The translations under genes and the position numbers were made by a program. Below, piece by piece: positions 46,701 to 57,300 of a DNA stretch of 64,000 bases. Source of the DNA: Hymenochaete sp. R1. Lineage: Eukaryota; Basidiomycota; Agaricomycetes; Hymenochaetales; Hymenochaetaceae. Each line of letters opens with the position of its first letter. The first letter of the stretch is position 1. Below the pieces are notes generated by a model, which saw only the letters and a list, made by a program, of their open reading frames with translations, made no database searches and was not told where the DNA came from. Location: positions 62,001 through 126,000 of the forward strand of contig JAFREE010000004.1 in the NCBI GenBank assembly GCA_019400425.1, read 5' to 3'.

Positions 46701-47966
46701 GGTCAATAATAAAGGTTCGGATGGTGTACAAGGACAAGGGTAGAGTTCCGGCATGATGATGGTAGGCTGACAGTGCGAGATATACAGAAAAGGTATGGAT
46801 ATGTGTGGGTAATGGACGGTTGGACGTGAAGGGGGCATAAGGGGTCGTTCAGATGAAGAGAGGTTCGTGTATAGGAAAGACAGAAAGAAAGACGGGGAGC
46901 ATATTCGAAAGGGGAAACATAAAATGGGAATCGTCTGAGACGCAGGATATGGATACAAGTTAAGAATTTGGTGAACAAGGCAGAGGGACTCAAAGAAAAA
47001 AAAAGAAAAAAAAAAGAAACATCCAGGAATACGAAAGTTCCCTCCAGAATAAATATGCCCTTGAGGCAGAAAAGAAGACGAGTAGCGAGCGCAGCTGCTG
47101 CAGACTCGGGATTCGAAAGTTGAATGAACAGCACAGCACAAGCAAGCCGCGCGCAGCCAAACGCGGTTGTTTGACTCAGACCGTCACCAGCACCCACGCG
47201 CCCAACGCGTGTGTCAGACTCCAACAACAACAACCTAAACCCACCAGTCATCTCACACACACACACACATGTAACTATTGCCCCCTAAGCCCTCAGGGCA
47301 GTGTCCGTCAAACCATCGCGCTCGAAAACACGCACCGACGATGGATCATGAGCGAACTAGGAAACGAGAAAGAGACCGACGAGAACGTGTTTCGCTCACG
47401 CATGTACCGTACGTAGCCTGACCCTTTCGCGTGTACGTGTAAATGCCCTCTTGACGGAAGAAGGCATCCGGCGTCCCGGCGGCGGAAAGCAATGCTCGCT
47501 ATACCTGGTGACGCCCGATCCTCTTTTCACTTCCCAAGGGCGCATACACAAGATACGGAAAGAGATCGATTCCGGACAGGGAAGCTGCACAGCAGGGAGG
47601 TGGATCTTGAGCTGATGGGTTACACGTACGCGTACGTCGTAACAGAGATGAGGCCCTGATGACGTAGCTCCGTCCCCATCGTACGTGTCGCGATGCCACG
47701 GTTTTTGATTGTCCGTTGACTGGATTGGATCAGGTGTTTTTGGACAAATGCTTTGATGAAGCAGATACGCGGGATCGATAAGGCTCTCCTCTTCGCGGAT
47801 GAGGAGAGAGCGCGTGTGCTGGTTCCGTGTTTTAGGTCGCCGGAACATCCGGTCCTGGCTGTCTGTTGCGGGCGAGCTTGTCTGTGCAAGCATCTTTGGA
47901 GGTGAACGTCGACGAAGTATGTACAACGAATTGAAAACGAAACGATTGCTGCGACGAGTGAGTTCA

Positions 47967-49864
47967 CTACGGCGCGCTTCCCCAGCCTCCCATACCACCA
48001 CCGACGCCCACACTCATTCCACCCATTCCCATTCCAACACCCAATCCGGAGTTGCTGCCAAAACCAAGAGCCGCAGGAGAATTAGATCCGGGATTTGAAG
48101 GCCAGGCGTCGTTCAGTCCTGCGGTAGTGGAATAAAGATATTCGTTCGCGCTCGAGAAACTCGAAAGTCCACCCATTCCGCCAACTCCAACACCGTTCAT
48201 TCCCATGCCAATTCCCATACCCATGTCTATCGGCATCCCATTTCCGAGGCTGTTCATACCGTCATATGCCTGTTGATGCTGATGGGGCGGTGTGTGCGTC
48301 TGAGACTGCTGATGTTGGAACTGCGGATGTCCTTGCGATGAAGGCGGAGAAGGAAGAGGGAGCGGAATGAGTGCCGGCTCGGGTTGAGGAGCGTAAGGGC
48401 TGACGACCTGCTTGTTCCAATGGACGAGGCTCGCGCACATGTGTCCTGGGTTCGTGTTTCCTCCGTTTAATCGCTGGGACAAATCGTAGATGACAACGAA
48501 AAGAGGTTCATTACCAACAAGGACCTGCTGCGTAATGAGTGTCGTGCCACACGCTCCCCTGTTTCCAAGAGGTGAAGTGGGCGAGCTCGCGGACCTTTGC
48601 TGCTGAGCACGCTTTGCAAGGAGGACTCTGCACCGCGCAAGCCACGAATCCGGAAGAAGTGCGACATACTTTTCTTGTTGCTGACAGCCTCCCCAGCTTT
48701 GCAACCCCATGGTGTTGGAATCAGGAGAGGGAGGCAGTTCGACGAGGTCTTCGACTTCTTGGAACTGGCGCAACCCGTCAACGTGCACGCGCGTGACGAC
48801 CTTAGCGGAAGACCCGAAAGCATGCGCGAATGCTACGGCTCCGTTGAACCCCTGTGGCTCATTCGGTGCTGGGACTACTGGGCTGTTCGCATTCGGGACG
48901 AAGAGCTTGACTCGTAGGCTCGTGCGAACCGCTCCGCCTTGATCGAAGAGCATTCGCTGTTCTTGTTGATGTGCGTCGCTGGGGCCAGGAGCTTGGGAGG
49001 TTGGCGAGAACGGGGTGGAAGAGAAGGGAAGGGCGTCGACGTCGATGAAGGCCGGTGCATTATCGTTAGGACCTGCCCAGAGACAGAGGCCCGATACGCG
49101 TTGAGGTGTTGCTGCTGGAAGAGTATGAGAGAGGGAAGGAGGGAAGTGGTGAGGTTGGGAAATAAGCTCCGGAATGGGCGGAAGGCCGACGTTTGAGGAG
49201 TTGGAGGGATCGAAGAAGGGCTCGGCCTTGACTTGGTTGGTGTGCTGTGGGGACACTGGGGAGAGCTGGTAGAGGGTATGAGGATTCGGCGCGGAATCTG
49301 AAAGGTCGGAGTCATGCGAGCTCGGAGTGGACGGAGGAGAGGAATGGGTGGTTGCTGATGAATTCCGACGGGCGTGCGTGCGCGAAGAGGATTTGGAGTG
49401 GGTTCTGGAATGAGATGTGCGCGAAGGGGAATGTCTGTCGGAGGTGGTGGACGCGTCCGAGGCTTCGTCTGGACCAGCGACTAGGCTGAATTCTGGAACA
49501 AACAACACAAGAGCACATGAGATCGGACTACGGAAGTGAAGGTGAAAGTGAAGAGAGACGTACGAGGATAGCCCTTCCACATGTTTCTTAGCACCTGTAT
49601 ATGCGATGCGACTTGCTTCTTGGTTCGGATGTAACCACGGGTTTTGAGATAGTCGACGAGGAACTGGTTGCGCCAGCGTGAGCGACCTTTAGTACGGGAA
49701 GCCCAGGGGGATCCCCAGTACTCCCTAAGACCGTCGAGGAAGACGTCTTCGAGGTACTGCGGCCAGACCTCTGAGGTTCCGTCCTTGAGCATCTTGCGAT
49801 GCCTGCGCTGAGGTAGAGGCTGATTCATGGGGGATTGAGGCGGGGGGAATACGGGTGGCTGCAT
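47967..49864 (-). CDS. TEA/ATTS-domain transcription factor (AbaA/TEC1 type)
   Basis: Exons 49864-49564 and 49492-47967 encode 608 residues. The TEA domain is at residues about 28-105: DGTSEVWPQYLEDVFLDGLR, GRSRWRNQFLVDYLKTRGYI and then KKQVASHIQVLRNMWKGYP. The KKQVASHIQVL recognition helix is complete. TEA proteins bind the CATTCC/T-type element. In ascomycetes AbaA controls conidial development and TEC1 controls filamentation; the basidiomycete target set is not known from this sequence. The rest contains a Ser/His/Arg-rich stretch, a probable TEAD C-terminal-like region around KVVTRVHVDGLRQFQEVEDL and FVVIYDLSQRL, Gln/His repeats and a Gly/Met-rich tail (MGMGIGMGMNGVGVGGMGG). A single intron falls right after the DNA-binding domain. 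It is divergent from VPS23. Confidence 0.92.
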
Positions 49865-50363
49865 GTATGCTGCGAGCAGGGTTGGGAAGGAGAGATGAAG
49901 GTAATTTTTTAGAAAAAAAGGTTTGAGGGGGGAGGGGAGGGCGGGATGAGAAGGGCGAGAGAAGAGGATGATTTATATGCAGAGCCTCCTTTGTGTGGGC
50001 TCCGTTTGACCGCGTAGAGAGATGATATAGACGAGATACCAGATCACATATAATTTCTCTTCTCAACTTAGACTCGGGCCACCGTTCAGCACTCCCCCCG
50101 GACACCGCTCTTCCGCGTCCCACTCTTTCGGCTCGCTCCTGTCTTTTCTTCCCTTTAAGCCTTCCTTATTTAGACTTTCATAATCATCTACAACATCAAC
50201 ACGCTCCCCTTAAGACTCGATTCTCATAATCAGCAATCATCTGCTTCTTACGTCATCCTCGTGTTTCTCTTTGTCCCTTAGCTTGCTGCACTCACTATTC
50301 CGATCCCATCTCGCGTTTCCTTCCTCACAGGCGTACTACTCGTACTACCCTCCTCCGTTGTTC
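49865..50363. promoter_or_regulatory. Shared divergent upstream region: TEA factor and VPS23
   Basis: 499 nt between starts. The TEA side (49890-49960) is C-rich on the minus strand, and the VPS23 side (50130-50350) is C/T-rich on the plus strand. CATTCC-type TEA sites were not seen near the centre by eye. Confidence 0.45.
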
Positions 50364-53182
50364 ATGGCAAGCTCAAGGGATCTCACCGCTCACTGGCTCA
50401 GGCAGAACGCTACTCGTTATTCAAACCCGGACAGAGTATACACCGACATCCTCTCCGCCCTCGACGCAATCCCTTCACTCCGGACGAAATCAGACGTCTA
50501 CAGTCAGTCCTTTGGCCATCCATTAGTCCACCACCCGCATTGGCTCACTCGCTCACCACCTCTGCAGCTTATGACGACGGGCGTACCCAACTCTTGCTCT
50601 CTGTACACGGCCTCCTTCCCATCACTTTCCGAAATGCAACGTACAACTTCCCCATCGCCCTTTGGCTACCCACATCATACCCTTCGGACCCTCCCATCCT
50701 CTACGTAGTCCCGACCTCGGATCTACTCGTACGTCCCTCATCCACAGTCGACCTTTCCGGAAGGTGCTTTCTAGACTATTTGTCCCATTGGTCGCGCAAA
50801 CCCGAGGTATTTTACAATCTCAGCCCGAATCATTCGGATCGATCCAATTCTGAACCTGAATGCTGACTCCCTTGTCACAAAAAACGCTTTAGCCTTGTAA
50901 TCTCATCGCACTTCTTGAAAACGCTCAGCAAGTCTTTTCTGCTCAACCTCCTCTCTACGCAAAACCTAGACCAACCCAATCTGTATCTCCCCAATTTGGA
51001 GTGCAAAGCGATACTGCAGGGCCTCCTCCTCATACCTCAGTCCAAAGTCACGTGACTGCGTCTCAATCTCTGGCGCCTGGACGCTGTGAACAAAGACAAG
51101 CGCCAGGACAAGAACAACAGATGACTCAAGGTCCGCCTCGCCTACCCCCAAAACCCTTTGCGCCAACGCCTGGACCACCAGCGTCTGGGTCTGAGGTAGC
51201 AGTAGGGATTGCTAACATAGATGGCGTCGAAACGCAGAAGGGCCCGGCCCCGCCACCACATTCAAGTCGCATCGCCGGCCCCTCAGCCTCTGACGTATCT
51301 GGACCACCAGCTGGACCACCTCGTCTGCCCCCCAAACCAACATCATTCGGGCCTGTGTCTAGTCCAGGTGGCTTTGTAAGTGGAGACCAAGGAAGTGAAA
51401 CGCCGACTCCGGCGCCCCAGCCTTATCCTCATCAACAGCATCATCAACATCAACATCATCCTCGTCTTATTCCTCCCGACCTTCTCGGCGAAGTCGAAGG
51501 CCGACAACCAACCCCCTCCGGCCCGATACCAACGACGCAAGGATTCCTAACAGCAGCTCCTGTACCAGTGGTATCAACAATTCCTCCTCCGCCCCGCCCT
51601 CCGAACCCACAGACTATCGCTCTCCATACTGCACTGCACGCCGCTCTTAACTCGCAACTAGCCACATTTTCGACGACGCATGCTCAGGCGATGCAGCGCT
51701 CGAGGGCGGCTCAGGCCGAGCTCCTGCGTGCGCCCGAGACGATCAGAGATGAGTGTGCGCGGCTGAAGGCGGTGAAGGACGTCTGTGTTGTAGTTGGGGA
51801 GAGGTGGGAGAGGGTCGTGAGCGCCGGTGAGGAGAGGTTAAAGGGGCTGGCTGCGAGGGGGGAGGTTGGTGTCGATGAGATGGTATGCGCGAGCAGCATC
51901 GTTGGGAATCAGTTAGTCGTTCCTCTTCTCCTATTGGCTGCTTTCTTTACTATACAATTCGTGGAGCATGTAGTAGTTTTACTATGGATCGAGTTCGATG
52001 CATCGATGCTTCTCACCTCTGTTTCTGTGGTTCCTTCTCTCGCTCTTGTGATTATTTTAGTGACCCGGAATCCTGACCTACGATTCTCAACTTGTGATTG
52101 CTTTTAGGGTCGTCAACCTTGTTGCGGAAGACAATGCCATCGAGGACACACTATACCATCTTCATCGGGCGTTGGGAGCAGGCCGGATCGACCTTGAGCG
52201 GTTCCTCCGTGTGAGTCACGCGTTTCCTTCTCACCTTCTTGTTTCGCTCTTTTCCAGCAGCCCAGATACATATTTCCCCATTATCTTCCCCTTTTATCCT
52301 CAAAGTTTGTTTTCATACTACCATCGAGATCCCGATGCATTTATTTACCATCATTTCGCGACCATCTTGAACAAGGGGAAGAAGGGAGCTTCTAGTCGCA
52401 ATGTGCATGATCTCGCGGCAAACTCCCTAATTGCCTGCTAGAGATACGGAAGCTCCGCGCTTTGCGCCCTGTCCTTAGGCCATCATACCGCCCTCACCTC
52501 ACCCTCACATATGAACCACAACAGCATCCTTCATTGCTGGAGTGATTTAGCTATTTTGGGAGGTACTGGGGGGCTTACAGACCCGGTGCAAAACACTTCC
52601 GAGAGCCCTTTCGCCCTATGAGTCGACTTGTTGGTGTTTGTGGTTATCAAGTATATGTCTCGTGCCGTCGTCTCGCTCCCCAGTCTGGGTTGGGGGCGTC
52701 CAGATGCGCTCGTGTGCGATTAGATGCTGTGATGGCCTTACCTTGGCCCACCCAACGTTGTCTTTCCCTCAATTTCTTTCCCCCTCCCTGCCGTAAGAGA
52801 CAGTAGGCCTTCCTGCTGGTTCACCTTCTTTACTCGATATATTTGTTGTCAGTGCGCGACATCCGGGCCTCCAGATCTCGCTTGATCATGATCATATATC
52901 GTGCTCAAGCTCCGGAACATGTATCTGTTTCCCTTTCTGTCTCCCTTTCATCCTTCTCTTTGCAGGTTTAGCGTTTTACGGGCAATTGCGATGGACATTG
53001 GGTACCATCGCATTCGATTTGGATTGTGTTCCGTTGCTTGGTACTCTTGTACTCCTGAATGACGTTGCTAATGACTCGGATCTTTACAGACGACCCGTGT
53101 ACTTGCGGAGGAACAGTTCATGAAGCGTGCTTTGGTGGAGAAGATCCTGAAGGGGTTGCCGATGGGAATGAGTATGGGTTGA
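50364..53182 (+). CDS. VPS23: ESCRT-I subunit Vps23 / TSG101
   Basis: Exons 50364-50502, 50568-50806, 50893-51911, 52108-52210 and 53090-53182 encode 530 residues. The UEV domain (residues about 1-135) has TYDDGRTQLLLSVHGLLPIT, NFPIALWLPTSYPSDPPILY and GRCFLDYLSHWSRKPEPCNL. It lacks a catalytic Cys, as all UEV domains do. A Pro-rich linker with QGPPRLPPKPFAPTPGPP and a similar second copy follows, then a coiled coil. The steadiness box reads NLVAEDNAIEDTLYHLHRAL, GRIDLERFLRTTRVLAEEQF and MKRALVEKILKGLP. Vps23 recognises ubiquitinated cargo and starts ESCRT-driven sorting into multivesicular bodies. The last exon is separated by an 879-nt intron, far longer than any other here. The intron before it (51912-52107, 196 nt) stays open in frame for more than 50 codons. 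Confidence 0.9.
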
Positions 53183-53529
53183 TTCGTGCTTCACCTCTCA
53201 GAATTTTTGCAGGTGCATTGATTTCTCTTTGTTAATAATTGGGATCCGTGGTAATTTATATTTTACATCAACCACTTTGACTTTTATTAACTGGACCTTG
53301 GTCGACACTATAATGTCTGCTTATTAGTTGATAGCCCATCTCACCTGTCCGAGGAAACAAACAAGAAGAGGCCTCTCGAGGTGTCGTGGGGTCCGTATGT
53401 GGCTTTCTTTCCCTTCATCCAAAGATGGATACCAGTACTCTTAGGCCGCAGCACCAAAGGTGGTGGCGTCATACGCTTGCTCATGCCCATATTTTGTTGG
53501 TGGTACTGCGGCTGACAACGCACAACACA

Positions 53530-53869
53530 ATGCCAATTGCCACCAACCACCTCTCGCCTCCCCCTTCCCTCATCAGGGCGTTGAATGCTGAAGGTGCTAA
53601 GCTGTCAGATGCTTACCCTAGCGCTGTCTCACAATTATATGCAATCTCTTCTTTTGTCTATATGAGTTTCTCTATTTGTGGCCATGTGCCTGTCCTGTGT
53701 CTTTTCGTCGGTGGCCGGTGTTTTGCATCTTTTCTTTTCCGTTATCCATAGACTCTGGGCCTTGTTGTGTGTACAAGTGAGCGCCGAGGTGGATCTAGTT
53801 TCTGTGGCGAAGGAAGGGATAGGCAGGGGGCAATTGAATTATCTGTATGTAGCTGGTGACTTGGTTTAG
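53530..53869 (+). CDS. Candidate small spliced gene, function unknown
   Basis: An ATG at 53530 opens MPIATNHLSPPPSLIRALNA and continues with EGAKLSDAYPSAVSQLYAIS. After a T-rich, intron-like stretch, a second block reads SAEVDLVSVAKEGIGRGQLN and YLYVAGDLV before a stop at 53867-53869. Both blocks look like amphipathic protein, and T-rich sequence between them ends in possible acceptors (ACAAG near 53779). I could not fix a donor with confidence and do not recognise the family. It may also be incidental open sequence downstream of VPS23. Confidence 0.28.
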
Positions 53870-54357
53870 TGGCATGATCTTGAGATCGTAAGAATCATCC
53901 TCTTCAAAAGAAACTGCTTTTCTTTCGTGCGGCGGAGATGCTTGGTACTTGCATCGCTGTCTCAGATTTTTAAGGGCCTTGAAGGCCAACCATGTCCGAC
54001 GACCCATCTTCACTCCAAGATTCTCCTGCTCAGTCGAATTATTCCGAAAACAAATTTAGCGTATGTAGCTGAGAAAAATGATCGAAGTCGAGGACGATGT
54101 CGAAAAGAGTCCTCTCGGCGTGCGAGCACTAAATTTTGATCGGCGGAGGGGGCGGCAAAGGACCGACGACACAAAAGGCGGGGCTGGGACTTGCCGCCCC
54201 TTGCTTCTTTCTTATTCTTAGTCCGTCCTGACCTCCCTCCCCCAACCTCTTTTCCCTGCACGGAAACATCAACCCGTACGCTCGGCGCATACTATACCTC
54301 AATATCCTAATCCTCCCTTTCTGCGCCAGGCGATCCTGCTTTCATTCGTTTAAATTT

Positions 54358-54376
54358 TCTTTCTTTCTTTTTGTTT
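54358..54376. repeat. CTTT/TTTC microsatellite
   Basis: Consecutive CTTT units in a pyrimidine-rich tract, at the end of a promoter-like sequence. Simple repeat. Confidence 0.6.
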
Positions 54377-57300
54377 AAGTCTCGCGATCGGAAAGGCGCC
54401 CATCAAGAACGAAGGACGAGCTCCGACGTGGTTCTTCCTTTGTGGCCTTTTTCTTTATCTCGTTCCGGGAGGGGATTGGTTGGGCAACCAATCTGCTGGA
54501 CGAAATCGAGCAGGAGTCGAAGTCTCGGCTCTTATTGGGGATTCTTCTCAAGGGTTGGCTTGTATGATGCGTCTGAGCTCCAGTCTCTTATGGGCGGGTC
54601 CAGATGGATAGAAACGTAGGGATGCTACTGACCCCTCTTCTCGTTCATATCACAACCACCGAGCTCTCTGGGAGTGCACAGCGGAGCTTTTTCTTTTTTG
54701 CGATGTTGCTACTCGTAAACCGTTTTCTGCAATTCAGCGAAGAGAGTGGTCTCCAATGCTGTCTGATTCTCTTCGCAAGCGTGAAAACGCAAACACCCCC
54801 GCTAGCGATTCGCTTCTCTATCCCATCATGGATTCCCATGCGCGTGAGTCCGGCATTGGGCGAGGGTAAAGTTTCCCGGCACAAGAGCGCTATGCATACA
54901 ATTCAGTGCGACTCGGACGCTGCCCTCATGACCGACAAACGTGTTATCGCAGGCGCTTCAAGAACCCCTTATCGTCCGCAGAGGGGAGGGGACTCCGATC
55001 GTCTATGTATTGATCGGAAGTTCGCTCTCAAAAAATAAGGTTCGTGAATAAGGTTCGGAGGTCCTTCTCAACTCTTACGGACGCTGCTCAAGCTGGAAGT
55101 ACGGAGTCACTTGTCTCGTTAGGTTTGATCATAGGTTCTACTGTTGCGCTTCTAGAAAGTCCCGTTCACAAATGAATTCACGAAGCACCCCGTCATGGTT
55201 GTACATTACAAACTGTCGGGCTGAATCTTCATGGTAACACTGGCAGGCAAAGGCGCTAGTAGTGGCAGTATCGTCTTTTCACCAGTTAAAGGTCAGTCTT
55301 GAAGGCTCCTCATGGTTGATTAAATGTAACTAAGCATCAGCCGCAGCTCAGGCAACTGTACAACAATTTGGATGGCCTTTTCCGAGGGAAGTATCGGCCA
55401 CGTCTACGTCCACAGTAGAAGAGTCCGGTAGCTTCAAGTCATCAGATAAGTGAGAAAGGAGGGTTGCGGACGAAACGTCGGTGGTGCGATGGTAACGAAG
55501 AGATTTGGATCCCGGTTAAGAACATCAAACATCGTATGATCCATTTATCCAATTGTTATCAATTTGCTATGCTCAATGAACTCATAAAGAAGCTCTTCCC
55601 GGTTTATTTATAACGTTCATTTATCTTTGAGCCATAAAGTCTCTGTACTGACCATGCAAATGCTCACATTCTAACCGGATGCTGGGTAGTGTTCTAGCCC
55701 TTCATCATAGCATTCGAGGTCACATTAAGAGGCGAGGCTTCTTCTTTTCTTTCAGAATAAGCGGTGCTCGTTAGTACATGTAAGTGGCACCAAATGATTT
55801 CTCCGTCCGTTTGGAAACTGATTCTGCAGTTTCCATTTTTCTTAAAAATCGGTCCAGTGCGATTTAAGGTTTTGGAGGAGGTCCATCCGGGGGTCCCGTT
55901 CGTCCCAATTAGTACTAGTAAGCGCTCGCGTTCCTCACCTCTACAGCGCTTAATTCCGACGACAATCCCAGTCATCCTTTAAAATCGAGTAGGGCAGCTG
56001 GCTTGACGAGGACGAGGTATGTTTTCTCCGGGCGCCATTGTTCGTAAATGCTTGATGCCTGACCTTCTCTTTTGTAGCCGACCCGAAGCCGGAACTCTTC
56101 TCAAGCCGCCCTGGCTGTCACTCTATTTCTATTTCGATTGGTGTACCCCGAGTTGGTTTATATTGAGCAAAAACAGGAATCACCCAGAAAATCATCTCTG
56201 AACGTGCCCTCGACCGCGGTCTCTTGACTAGACGATCTAGATGTGGGTCAGTGAGTCGCAGTAGTGAAAGACATACCACCATACGATATACCCAAAAAGG
56301 TCATAAATCGACACAAAACATGATAAAAAGGTACGGAAGGTGAGACCTCCCTTTTTCCCTTCTGAATAAGGTCTTACTTGCCGTACCATTTAGTTCAACA
56401 GTCCCTTCCTGATGGATCCCCGATAGCAATCGTAAAGCCTTCGTCAAACCTTCAGCGCCACACACGCTTAACCTGACCAGTTTCATTCCTCCCTTTTGTT
56501 CAGCTTCACGTCCTGCAAAGCCGCGGTGTTAGCGTCCTAATCATGGCTCTATGTTTCGTCAGTTGTCGAAAGCAAAGAAAACGATTGAATGCACGCGCGC
56601 AACGCTTGGGAAGACCGTCGTTCGCAATAAGCACTTTGATCAAAGCGCAATATAGAACAACTTAATCCGATTCACTTGGTCCGGAAAAAACCACGAATTA
56701 TATAGCGCTATTCTCAGGAAAGCAATGTCAACTAGTTACAGATGACAAGGTGAGTGAAGATAACTCGCTCTGTGTATGTAAAAGTTCCAATCGCTACTTA
56801 AAATCGATTTTTCTCCTGCCTGTGTCCAATGACGAAGATTGGTCCCGGCTATGATGTTTCACAACGGCTTTTATACTATCGCTGATGGCGATGAGTTTGT
56901 TCCGTACGTGCTACTGTCTTCCGGTAGCGATTGGACATTGAAAGGGGCCGGGGTTGACCTACAAAGGTACATGACACAGAAAACATCAGGCCCCGGCATC
57001 TCTTGGAAAAATGTATGCGACCGAAGATTATCCAACACCACAGCTTCAGTGTCACTGAATGTCTCCGACGCTTCGCCTTCTTCATCTCCTCCACTTTCCA
57101 AACCGCATTCTTTCCTCTCCCTAAAGACTGTCCGTCATCAAAAGTTTCAAAGTTTCAAAATTCAAAGTAGGACTCCAATTCTCGCAGACTTATCTCCCTC
57201 ATGCTGGCTGCGCTTCAAGCTTGCGGAGTTATTGAGCGGGTAGATGGATTCTATGTCGGTGAAAGTGGGGCGGCCGATGCCAATGGTGAGCGTGTGCACC

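Larger units (their letters stand above)
39179..47966. other. Gene-poor stretch of 8.8 kb with broken reading frames
   Basis: No intact gene recognised. The GC is lower than in the flanking genes, and open frames are short and scattered on both strands. The longest is 43722-44246 (+), 174 residues, with one hydrophobic segment and no known motif. A coding-like but interrupted block lies at 40070-40749. A perfect hairpin is at 39840-39867. CACGTG boxes occur near 42263, 43404 and 43713. Long terminal repeats, terminal inverted repeats and transposase or reverse-transcriptase motifs were looked for by eye and not found. From about 46640 to 47966 is probably the 3' flank of the TEA gene, with A-rich runs near 47000. 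Old, decayed mobile DNA is possible but unproven. Confidence 0.4.

Noticed and set aside
46703..47266. Minus-strand frame of 187 residues rich in Phe, Ser and Leu
   Set aside because: It arises from A-rich and purine-rich sequence downstream of the TEA gene; a second frame is open over the same bases, and no motif is present.
53850..53890. TGGTTTAGTGG, resembling a tRNA A box
   Set aside because: No B box (GGTTCGANTCC type) or cloverleaf arms follow within tRNA distance. No other tRNA-like element was found in the window by eye.
53980..54060. ATG followed by MSDDPSSLQDSPAQSNYSE and a good donor-like GTATGT
   Set aside because: It looks like a first exon, but no convincing second exon follows within normal intron length in any frame.
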